From: Rhynochetos jubatus
Lineage: Eukaryota > Chordata > Aves > Eurypygiformes > Rhynochetidae
DNA: 64,000 nt
Direction of reading: 5' to 3'
Assembly: GCA_027574665.1 (NCBI GenBank)
Contig: CM050672.1
Coordinates: 7,176,001-7,240,000, forward strand
The position numbers and the translations under genes were made by a program. The notes below the pieces were generated by a model. That model made no database searches. It was given only the letters and a program-made list of their open reading frames with translations, and was not told the DNA's origin. Shown here in pieces: positions 45,176 through 55,340 of the stretch (position 1 is its first letter; the number at the start of each line of letters is the position of its first letter).

Positions 45176-47445
45176 AGGTTCTGCTTGGACGGCCAAGAAA
45201 CACCAACCCAGCCCCAAACAGGGCTTGCTGCAAAGGTCTGCTGGTTTCTTTTGGCCAGGATGGGGGAGACGATGCCCCGGGGCCTGCTGTACGTTAGGAC
45301 GGGCCGTGGGGTGCCGAGGACGGGCTCCAGCTGGGCGGTGACACGCATGGGACCGTGGCATCACCGCTGAACCCCTGGGGCTGCAGAGCCGAGAGCCAGG
45401 CTCAGCCCGGCTGGAAGCAGCGGCCCCCTGGGATGGCCAGACCAGTCACCGAGCTCCCGTGCGCCTGGGAATGTGGGATGCCATGGAAGCAGAGGAAAGC
45501 TGAGGTTGGGGTGGGTGGAGGGAGGCTCCCCGCTTACGTGTGCTTAGATTCAAACCGAATCGCCGGCTCTGGACAGCCCCGGCTTGTCTGCGTTCGCAGG
45601 CTCTATCTGTGTTTTCCATCTTGGAATCTCCATTTTCCTCTATCCTGCCCTAATTTCTCTGCTCTCTGGACAGGGCCGGGAGGGAGAAGGCAGCTTCCAG
45701 TTCCCAGTCATGCACGGAGGCTGCATTTTCCACTAGAGCAAAACAACAAATAAATACATTTGGGGTTTTTTTAAGTCCGGTGAGGGCTCAGATAATTTTG
45801 TGTTTCCTTCCAAACATCTCCTTCCACCCCACGGCTCCAGCTCTGCCCTGCGAGTGGCACCATCTGTATTTTCACATGTGAGTGATGCCGGCGGGAGGAT
45901 CGGCCGCTGCCAGAGCACCGTGCCACCGGGCTGTGCCAGGACCCGCGCGGCGTGGATCTGATAACCGCGCGGGCCCTTTCATCTGCCGAGCTGGGATTTT
46001 ATTTCGCAAGCGGTCCAAAAACTTTCCAGGGTGGAGAGATCCAAGCTGACTTTCCGTTTCCTTTGTGTTCTCCGGGAGGGTGAGGAGGGGGATGCTGAGC
46101 CGGCGCAGGGGCATGCACGCCCCGGCAAACCCGCCAAAACCCGGCGGATAAGACGGAGAAATGGAAACTGGTTAAAAATTCATGAAAAACGAGGAACAGA
46201 AAGACGAATTAAGAGCAGCCAGTAGCATCGGGCTGAGTCTGTTTGGTGTTGATACTGCGCAGAATTAAGCCACACTGGTCTTTCTTGTGGCCAGAGGGTA
46301 GGAAAAGGGCTCCCAGTGGAGAGGACCCAGCCCGGTGCTGGCGATGCTGAGCGGGGATTGATAACCCGGCGCGGGGGGAGCGGCACGGCTCTGCCGGATG
46401 CTGCTCCAGGCCGAAAAGCCTGCATTTATCCCAGCGATAGCAGCCAAGCCAGCGCTGCGGGCCTTGGGGGTAAAAAAGACTTAAAACCCCATCCTTCATT
46501 CATCAGGCAGCTGAGACGGAGAGGGGGAGGAGAGGGAGGCAAAAATAATGGAGAACGAATTAAGAGTTGGGGGAAACATTGGAGGGGGAGGGCTGCCGTG
46601 CCATGGATGAGGGGCTCAGCCCTGCCTGGACCCTCACCCCCAAAACCAGCAGTGGGCAGGAGCCCGGTTGGGGAGAAGGCCACCCCACGCCGTCTCCAGG
46701 AGGAGACAGGACGTGCGGTTGAAACCCAGCTACTATGTCACTTCCCAATCCCCAAATAATATCCCTCCACAATCCCAAGCCACCCATGCCACCTCTGCGG
46801 ATGCTGGCGGGCAGCGATGGGTGCTGAGCTCTGGGGTCCCCTCGCCCACCGTCCCCCTCCTGCACCCCGGCGATGCCAGGCAGCTACCAGGAATTTTGCA
46901 GTCAGGGGAAGGGGTGTGTGTGGGGGGAAGGTTCATCAGTCACTTCTTGTCGAGCAAATAACACAATGTGACAGCAAAAGGCTGCTGAGCGTGGCTACGA
47001 GGGGGTGCACGACTCCCCCGCGCAGAAAGAAACCCACCATGCGGAGACAATGCTGCCTGACAGCGCGGGCAGGCAGGGACCTGCCGGAGCAGCGGGCGGG
47101 GGGCTGTCCGCGCCGGGGGATCGGGGTGGGCAGCGGGATGGGGGGACCTCGCGTTGGACACGTTCGTCCCTGGGACACGCCAAACTGCTGGGAAGCAGCC
47201 TGCACCCCCACCCCAAACACCCTGCCCACGGTGGGGAGGATTCTCCTGCCCACGCGGGCTCTGCCCACAGCCCCCAGGTCTTCGGGACGTGGTGGTGTCG
47301 GGGTGGTTTGCCGTGGAAAACTTTCAAAAGGGCTCGGTTTGGCTGCACGCTGGAAGAAACCCAAGTTTTGAAACCTCAAACACTTGATGGAACAGTTCTT
47401 GTTCCCTGGCCAACCCCACTTCTGAGCCCATCGACTGCGGGGCCG
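45176..47445. other. GC-rich spacer, no gene seen
   Basis: Includes a small AT-richer patch at 46155-46265. The longest frames (46817-47371, 47379-46936) overlap each other on opposite strands and are compositional. Confidence 0.45.
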
Positions 47446-47560
47446 GAAGGGACCACGATGAGAATCAAATCTGACGTCTTACCCAGCACGGGCCAAAGAA
47501 ACCCACCCCGTACCGTCTCCACCAGCCCCACAATTCCTGACGGCAGCGTCGCTTTTGGGA
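47446..47560 (-). mobile_element. Old, decayed CR1-type LINE 3' end (tentative)
   Basis: GGCCGGAAGGGACCACGATG followed by AATCAAATCTGACGTCTTAC and CACGGGCCAAAGAAACCCAC resembles, from memory, the reverse-complement 3' end of an old amniote CR1 family. That family reads 'ggaagggacc ... agtctgacct cctgtataac acaggcca'. Divergence is high and the limits are approximate. Confidence 0.4.
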
Positions 47561-49290
47561 AAGCATCCATCATCTCTGCAGCTATGAATGAGGCCTCGGG
47601 CACAGCAATTAACTTCTCGCACCCTCCCGGGTTCAGAACGGGGATGATCATGGCAGTGCTCAGAGCAGCTGTAGAAATCCCCCTCCCTACGGGATCAGAC
47701 AGCTAAAGTACATTTGGGAACCTGCTGGACCACAGGGAAGACCATCACAGGGTGCTGGGAATGAGCTGTTAGACCCTGTGGGGGTGACCCCATGGCCATG
47801 CTGGTCACCCACCCAAGGACCCCCTGCCTAACTTTTCCCCACTGACAAGGGCGTCTCCTACCAAGTTGCTCGGAAGGGTCCAAAGCGCTAGGATTGCACT
47901 CTGGAAATAATTCAGATTAGACATGCGTGTAATTACAGATATTATACCCAAACAGGAGGAGCTGGAACATCACCGGGTGTCTAGGGAATTGTCGTGATAG
48001 ATGCAAAGAGGGAAGCAATGGGGTGGATGGGGGACAGGCTCACCCCCCCAGCAGCACGATGCCCACTCTGTCTGGTGGGACAGTGTGACAAGAAGTGTCC
48101 TAGGGCTGTGGCACTGGCTTGGGCATCCCAGCCGAGCTAAATCCGGTGGCTGTGTCCTGCCTTTGTCCCTCTCCCGCTCTGCTGTCCTTCCCACGGACAT
48201 GGTGTGCTGTTGTGGCACAACTGTCCTGTCAGTGGGTACCAGCTGAGGGTGTCTTGCATCCTAAATGCCTGGAGGTGGCACGTTCCTGTCCCCTCCTGCT
48301 CATTTCCTACCTCTTTCCGAGCCCTGTCGCAGGAGATCTTCCTCCTGCCCTGTCTGTAGCTGTGCCTGCACTGCCAGGACGGAGTCTGCGCATCCGTGGA
48401 GGACAAGACCATGGCAGCTCCCAGCCATGGGACCTGCCCTTTGCTTGCGGCTGGAGGGGTCAGGTCCAGAGACCGCCTGGGACCTCCTGGGAACCAGCCA
48501 TGCTTCTCTAGGCCAGCCCCACTCCAGTTCAGCTCTGGGCAGGTTTTGCATACCCTGGTTTGGCTTTTTTTAGCTTGGAACCAGCCCAATCCACCAAGTT
48601 TTGCATGATTTTCTCCCTCTGGCTCCAGGCTCTCCAGAAATTGCCTCTCACCTCATGCCAGGCGCCTGCCATCGGCTCCCGGTGCTGCCAAAACTGCCCT
48701 GGAGGCTGCTTGATAGTCGCCAGCTCAGGCACGAGCCTTGCCCCATGCTCGGTGGCCCTGAGGCTGTGGGGACGAGGTGGGGTGGAGCCTGGGGCGCAGG
48801 CTCATCCCCAGTGCTTGGGCGGCCGTGCTGGTGCAGAGCGTGTTGGAGCAGGTTCTCTGCAATAAAGGTGAAACTCGTAGGGAGCTTCCCTCAAATGAAA
48901 GGCAGCCCCTGGAGCAACCTTTCCCCAGGAATTACCCTGCTGATTAATCTCTCCCGAGGTGACTGGTGATAAGTGAAGCGATTAAGGGACTGACCTGCCA
49001 GTGGCGTTGGTTCTTTTGGAGGGAGTGGGCAGGGAGGGATGCTCTCCTCGCCCCTCGCTGCGTTTTGGGCTCTTAGCAGACCTGGCACCTCTGAAACCCG
49101 TACGGTACCAGCCCTTGCCTGGCTCCTGCAGCGCGGGCTGCACTGGGAGAAGGTCTACGGCCACCCGCCGTGCGGGGTCTGTCCCCACTCGAAGGGGGTT
49201 CGGGGAGAGGGTGCGGAGCGCCGTGCAGACGGAGGCTGGGGGTGCTGCTGCTCTCAGCTGCGTTTGGTGGTCCCTGCGTGTACTGAGGGC
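47561..49290. other. Spacer, no gene seen
   Basis: Mixed to GC-rich sequence with an isolated AATAAA at 48860. No exon or repeat is recognised. Confidence 0.45.
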
Positions 49291-49600
49291 TAAGGCGTGT
49301 GAAAAGCAGATTTATTTTTGCCTACGTTTCATATTCTTCACGCTCCACGGCGGGAGACAAAGGATCAGCTCTTCAATGGAGTCCTAAGAATAAACCTTAA
49401 ACCTCATCAAATCCAATCCGGCAATAAAAATTGCCCGAACAAAGGGCCAGGGACTAAGGGTGGTGGTGGGGGCCTTTTTGCCACGATAACAAGTTTTCAC
49501 AAGACTGTTTATCCGCACAATTTGGAACGACACTTAAAATCTCTAATCCCAATAGGCATGAAAGTGCTTGTCCGGAGTAAGCAGGTGGATTGTCCCGGGG
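49291..49600. other. AT-rich island, candidate conserved non-coding element
   Basis: Contains GCAGATTTATTTTTGCC, GAATAAACCTTAAACCTCAT, GGCAATAAAAATTGCC (an 8-bp-arm palindrome near 49419) and CACTTAAAATCTCTAATCCC. Unique sequence between GC-rich blocks. Confidence 0.3.
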
Positions 49601-50660
49601 CGGCCGAGTTGCCAATGATGCTCGGTGGCCGCCGCAGAGCCCGTGGGGGTCACGGGGAATGTGCTGAGACGGGGCAGCTGCAGCCTGAATGCTTCTCTTC
49701 AACCTCAAAGCCCCGTCTCCTCTCCCCCCACCCACCCCTCTCCATCCCACCCCCTATTCAGGCTGGTTTTAAAAGGCAGCAAAATGGTTACAAGGTTTAA
49801 AGCAGAGGCGAGCAAAATGCTCCACAATGGGGAGGACAAAGGAGGGCTGCGGGCCGGTCCGTAATCCAGCGCCCATGGCAATGCAGCCCGGACCCTGTGG
49901 CTGCGAGGATTAAACCCACTGCCAAGGGGAGGGCTTAGCAGCATGGCTGGAGGGGATGTGGAGGGGTGTCCCCCCCCTCCCCAGCCCACCAGAAGGGGCT
50001 TTTGGAGGCAAGAGCCCTCCGGGGTGGTGGTCCCCTCTTGGGACCTCGATGCAGGAGGTGGGGTGGAAGCAGCGAGGCAAAACCCGGGAGGGGGGCAGTG
50101 GCCCCTTTCCCAGAGGCAGCAGTGCCATTTCTCGGGCTGGTGTGGACCCCATGGAGGCTGGAAGTGGGATGTTGGGAACCAACTGAGGATGCAAAACCAC
50201 TGATGCAGTTGTCCCCACCTTGTCCCCAGCAGCCTCTCCAGCCCCAGGGAATAATTGCAACAGGTGTGGAACCGCTGAGCAGGATCTGGCCCTTGCCATG
50301 TCCTGCAGCCGAGCTCTCGCACCCAGGGGTTCCCCTGGACCACCCTGGGCTGCTGCTGTTTGTTACTGCCCATCTGTGGATGCCGCACGTAAGAAACAAA
50401 AAGCATAAACATGTGAAGGATCTGAAAAGAACTCTGACAGAGCTGCACCGAGGGGTGACAGAAGGGAGCAAGGGCTGGCAGACAGCGTGGCCATGGGGCT
50501 GAGTCCTTGTGCTCCGGAGAGACCTTTCAGCACCATCGGATGGGCAGTGGGTGCCCTTCAGAAGCAACTGCTGCACCTGACAGTTTAATACATGCCTGTT
50601 GCTGGTCAGAGTGGGTCCCAGCCCCCACTGACACCCAACCAGCCTGGTTCCTTGTCAAAG
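49601..50660. other. Spacer, no gene seen
   Basis: GC-rich, with overlapping open frames on both strands at 49705-50576 that share the same bases and have no resemblance to known proteins. Confidence 0.45.
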
Positions 50661-51003
50661 AATCATAGAATAGTTTAGGTCTGAAGGGACCTTAAAGCCT
50701 ACCCAGTGCCACCCCCTGCCATGGGCAGGGACACCCTCCACTAGCCCAGGTTGCTCCAAGCCTCATCCAGCCTGGCCTTGGACACTGCCAGGGATGGGGC
50801 ACCCACAGCTTCTCTGGGCAACCTGTCCCAGTGCCCCCCACCTTCTCTGGGAAGAATTCCTTCCTGATGTCCCATCTCAATCTCCCTCGTCCTGTCACTC
50901 CCTGCCCTTGGAAGAAGTCCCCTCCCAGCTTTCTTGTAGCCCCCCCAGTCACTGGAAGGGGTTCTAAGGTCTCACTGTAGCCTCCTCTGCTCCAGGGAAG
51001 AAG
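50661..51003 (-). mobile_element. CR1 LINE 3' fragment
   Basis: Reverse-oriented copy beginning AATCATAGAATAGTTTAGGT and continuing GAAGGGACCTTAAAG, GTTGCTCCAAGCCTCATCCA, CTTCTCTGGGCAACCTGTCC, GAAGAATTCCTTCCTGATG and CTCCTCTGCTCCAGGGAAG. About 340 bp, 5'-truncated. It matches the copies at 35545 and 63392 closely. Confidence 0.96.
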
Positions 51004-52310
51004 AAAAGACATTGCTGTTCCCCAAAGAATGACTTACATGGCTGTTGCCTCTGAGCTCCCTACTCACCATCAGTGGGAGATGGTGCTGACTGCCCCAACG
51101 CAAGGTGGCAGTGAGGGCGGGGGGACAGGATGAGCCACAACCTCCCTGAGACCAGCAGTCCTGTGCCCTGGGATGCTGACACACCTTTCCCCGAATCCCG
51201 CAGCCTCGTGGCATCCAGCACGCTCTCAGCGCCTGGTGCACGCTGCCCACCCTCGTTTTAAGAACAGCTCCTTTCCCTGGGCCTGACATTCACCCCCGCG
51301 CCCGGGAAAGCGGACGCCTCTCCCCGCAGCATCAGGCTTCTCCGTTTAAAGTTGGTCTTGAAATTAAGGTGATTATTTTCACAGTCTCCGCTTCTGCATT
51401 GCGGCTCCCGCGTTATCGGCTGGAGCAAGGCGCCGTGCCCACCCGGCACGCAGCAGGCGCGGGGGCTGTTAATCCCTTTAGCACCCCATAACTATCACCG
51501 AGACAGCAAGGGCTTGGGATGAAAACAAACTGACATCCCTTTCGCACGTGGAAGGGAGGAGAGAAGCATCTGAGGGTCCTGATGGCAAGCGGGGGGGCTC
51601 AGACCCCGCGGGGTGTTGGGGGACACGTTACAGTCGCAGGCGACACGTCCCACCAGCTCATGGTGGATGAGCGTTAGCACAATGCCACCGAGCTGTGTCT
51701 GCGGGTGACAACCCTGGCACTCCTAACTGGCACCTCTGCCCGAGCCCTGCACCCCGCGCCCGCTGCAAACCGGCCAAGGGCAGGGCATGGCTTGTCCGCC
51801 ACGGAAAGCACCGCTGGCCAATGCCCCGGGTGTCCGAGGGCGGCTGGGACATCCCGGGGGAAGGAATGGAATTGGGGGATGTGCCATCCCACTGCCCTGG
51901 GCTCGCTGTGCCGCAGTCCCCCATCCCGGGATGCTCCGAGGCTCCTGCTCGCTGCAAAGAGGCATTTAATTACTGTCAGCACCCGAGCCCCACAGCATGC
52001 AAACTGCTCCCTCCTCTCCCCAGAGACAGGCCGGGGGCAGGCGAGGGCTTTGGGCCATTTCAGACAGATTTGTGACCCAAAGGGAAGGGCAGAGATCCTG
52101 GGAGCAATCCATGATCCCTGGGGTCAGGACAACACGGCTTGTTTTTAACCAGCAGGTACCAGGGTGCATGGGCAGAGACTCAAGCCTGGCACAAACCCCC
52201 CGAGGTATTTCTGATGAGGAAAAAGCTCAGGGTGACAAGCTTTTCTATGCAGTTTTGGTCACTGGAACCGTGTTTTGGCACAGTCTGAGCCAGGCCACTC
52301 TCTCATTCCC
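51004..52310. other. GC-rich spacer, no gene seen
   Basis: Open frames at 51674-52148 occur in at least four frames at once, a compositional effect. No repeat or exon signal is seen. Confidence 0.45.
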
Positions 52311-52610
52311 TAAAGTAATCCATGTTTAAAACCACCTCTGTGAAACCAAAGCAAAAGCAATACAGTATTTGGTCAAATTGTACATTTTTTCCTTCCCAAG
52401 TTCCTGGCAAAGTGAAAGCGCTTGAATAAAGTTGAAAAAAAGAAAAAAAGACAGTGAGGTTGTGCTTTAAATTAGCATTAATTTACAAAGCCCAGACAGA
52501 CCCACTAAGCAAATTGTGCCCATTAATATATTAACAACAGATTTTCCCCTACTGCTCCTTTGGGTCCAGAGTGTAAACAGGGGTTGGTGATTAAAGCTTA
52601 TTTTTTCCTT
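52311..52610. other. AT-rich island, candidate conserved non-coding element
   Basis: About 300 bp including GCTTTAAATTAGCATTAATT, CCCATTAATATATTAACAAC and CTTGAATAAAGTTG. It has several homeodomain-type TAAT cores. No open frame is seen. Confidence 0.35.
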
Positions 52611-54989
52611 CCAAGAGCCTCAGTGACCGGGCTGGACGTGGCGCAGCGTGCCCAGGGCTGCCTGCTTTGGGAGGGTGTCAGGGTGACCTCAATAAAGTAG
52701 GTGACCACGGCATCTCTAATCCCCTCTTTTAATTGATTACTCTCACCCAGCCCCCGAGGCCATGAGGATGGGGGACCCACCCTCTATAGATTAGCACCCT
52801 TTAGTTTACAGATCAGCCACTTTTTCAGTCCTTTGCCCTGCAGCAATGCATGAAAATAACACTAATCTCATTAAGGACAGAAGGGAGCCCTTCAAAGTTT
52901 ATTAATAATGGGAGCAGACAGGGAGAGAGCCAGGCTCTGGGTCAGATTTCAAAGCTGGGGAAGTGGCAAGAACTTTCCGAGGGTCTGGTTTTGCCAGGGA
53001 AGAGGGGATTTGCCATGTTTCAAGCCGGGTCTGGAGGCTGCAGAAGCTGCCGGTGGGGATGGGGATGGTTGGGGGAGCACCGAGGCTTGCCCAGCACCTG
53101 GGACCCCTCCAGATGTGGCCGGGCAGGGAAGGGCAGTGCTCCAGCTCTCTGCTTTTGGGCAGGTGGGTTTGGTTGCTCGGGGGCCACTCTGAGCTATTTC
53201 TTGCAGCCCCCAGCTGAAGAGTTTCTTAAACAACTACAAGACCTGGAAAAAAATGACAAATGAGACCTTAAGCTCTAAATGCCAGAGGGAAGAGGCCCAC
53301 ATTAAAGAAGAGATTCAGGTTTTCAAGGCTGAAGAAGCAGCATCATGGCCCTGGTTTTGGTGCTTTTCTCCCTTTTAGGCAGGGCTGCAGATTTCCTCCC
53401 AGTGTGACCTTTGCTGTTTGGGTCTGCTCAGTGTCTGGCTGTATCCACCAGCAAAGCAGGCAGCACACAGTCCCCAGTGCCCCCTTACCTGAGAGGAGGC
53501 TGCAGGCTTGGCATGCATCTGCTGGACAGGAAAGCAAAGGTTTGCTCGTCTCTGAGCAGGGCAGACCTGTGGGCTTCCCCCTCCACTTACTTTTCCATCA
53601 GCAAGAATGGAACAAACCCCCTGTGAGAAGATGCTGTGTAGGGTCTGCACCCTTAACCCATTCCCCATCCAGTGAGGACAGAGCATGGAGGAGCAGCCCA
53701 CCTTGCAGACACCCCAGGCTGCAGAGGCAGCTACCAAGCCCCCCCTCAATGGAAGAAGCTGCCAGCTCAGTGCAAAAGCTCCTGCTCCTGCTGTGCCTCC
53801 TATTTATGCTCCTTCCCCTCCCTCTGCCCAATTATCACCCTGTTAAACTGCACATCTGTGGGGAGGGGATCATCCTCAGGCTTCTGCCTGGTGGGTCTTA
53901 GCCCAGCCTCACACTGCCAGTGTTAATGGGAGCGGTAGGATCAGTCACCCTGGGCGGCTCAGCTCCTGCTCTGCAGAGGGGTGGGCTCCGGGAGGGCCAG
54001 CTCCATCTGCCCCAGCCTTTGCTGGGGTGAGGTATTAATTAGTAGGGAGGAACCCCAAGAACCACAGCGGTGTGGTCCCTGAGAACTGATGCTGTGCCAC
54101 CCCACAGGGCTGTGCCAGGGGGTTCAGGACTCAGGGTGGAACCCTGGAGCAGGGCAAAGGCTGCCCATGGCTGTGGGCTGAGGGGGGAATGGCTCCTGGG
54201 GGCTTCCAGGGGCAGCTGGCAGCCGGCTCCAGGCTTGCTATCAGCAGCTTGCTTCCCCTTCCCTTGCCATGGGATGGGAGACAGAACACCTTTGTCAAGA
54301 GCCCTCAGACCCCGAGATTTGGAGGTCTATAAAAGTGATGAGCAGGCAGTTAGTGCTCCAGTGGAAGCGGTTTATGAGATATCACCCAATTTCTTCCAAG
54401 CTGCTCGAATCCCCACAACAAAGGCCATGCATTTTTAAAGCATATTCCACGCCACGTTCCCAGGCTGAGGTACACTTCAAGGGACAAGCCTTGATTTACT
54501 ACCTGAGGCGAGGGTACAAACGCTTTTGCGCCAGCTGAGCCACGTGCCTGTGCAGAAGTGAGTCCTCGGTGCTGCCGGACCCAAAATTCATGTCTGGAAT
54601 TTCCCCAGCAGCCCACGGGGCTGGGACCCCAACCGTCCCTGCGGGATGCTGTAAATCCCAGGGGGAGCCCCGGCGGAGGCACCTCATGTGCGAGACAGCT
54701 TAGCGCAGTGGGAGGATTTCCCCGAGTTCCTGACACGCGTGGGGCTGGAGCATCCCCTGCCTGGCTGCCGGCGCTCGGAGCTGCATGGACCGCGTGGCAG
54801 GAGCTGCCCCAAATCCACAGGGCTAAATCCACCGATGCACTAACCCCCCCACAACGGGGCTGGCTTTCAGGCTGGGTGTTTGGGGTGTAACACCAAGGGC
54901 TCGAGGGGGCTTGGAGGGAGGATGAGACAGAGCGGGAGAGGAGGGAGGGTCCCAGGCTGCGATCCCTCCAGGCCTAACCTAATCACCAT
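52611..54989. other. Spacer with one candidate orphan exon
   Basis: Mostly mixed composition. The only coding-like item is the short stretch at 53207-53263, listed separately. A TATAAAAG sits at 54328-54335, in an even-composition patch of about 54300-54500. No other element is recognised. Confidence 0.4.
53207..53263 (+). other. Candidate terminal exon, unassigned
   Basis: After a plausible acceptor (GAGCTATTTCTTGCAG) the frame reads PPAEEFLKQLQDLEKNDK and then TGA. The sequence looks like an amphipathic acidic helix of normal protein composition, unlike the Pro/Gly/Arg-rich shadow frames around it. I do not recognise the family and cannot see a partner exon upstream. It may be a last exon, an exon relic or chance. 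Confidence 0.2.
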
Positions 54990-55340
54990 CGCTCTGCATT
55001 ATTACCCTGCCTAACGCGGCATGCTTTTAAATAAAATATGCAAAGATTTCTCAAATTATTTCCCCGGGGCAAGTGCGTTTTCTATCTTCGCTCGTGCATG
55101 TTAATCTGAAAAATGCAAATTCCGCACACACCCCCATCTGTTGGGGCTCGGCCATTTATTAACTTTTTTTTTTTTAATATAAAATGTTTCTTTCTTTTAT
55201 ATATATATAGGAAAAGGCAATGAGTTTGGTTATCTCTGCCCCTGTTTTATTTCATTTAGAGAAAACAGGTTTTAGTGGATAAAAAAAATATAATAATAAT
55301 AAAACAGCCCTGAGGTGGCAAAGATTACGACTCACTCAAG
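54990..55340. other. AT-rich island with POU octamer
   Basis: Contains AAATAAAATATGCAAAGATT, the exact octamer ATGCAAAT at 55113-55120, a T-run at 55165-55178 followed by TATATATATA, and ATAATAATAATAAAAC. It is the most AT-rich patch in the right half of the window and a candidate enhancer. Confidence 0.4.
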
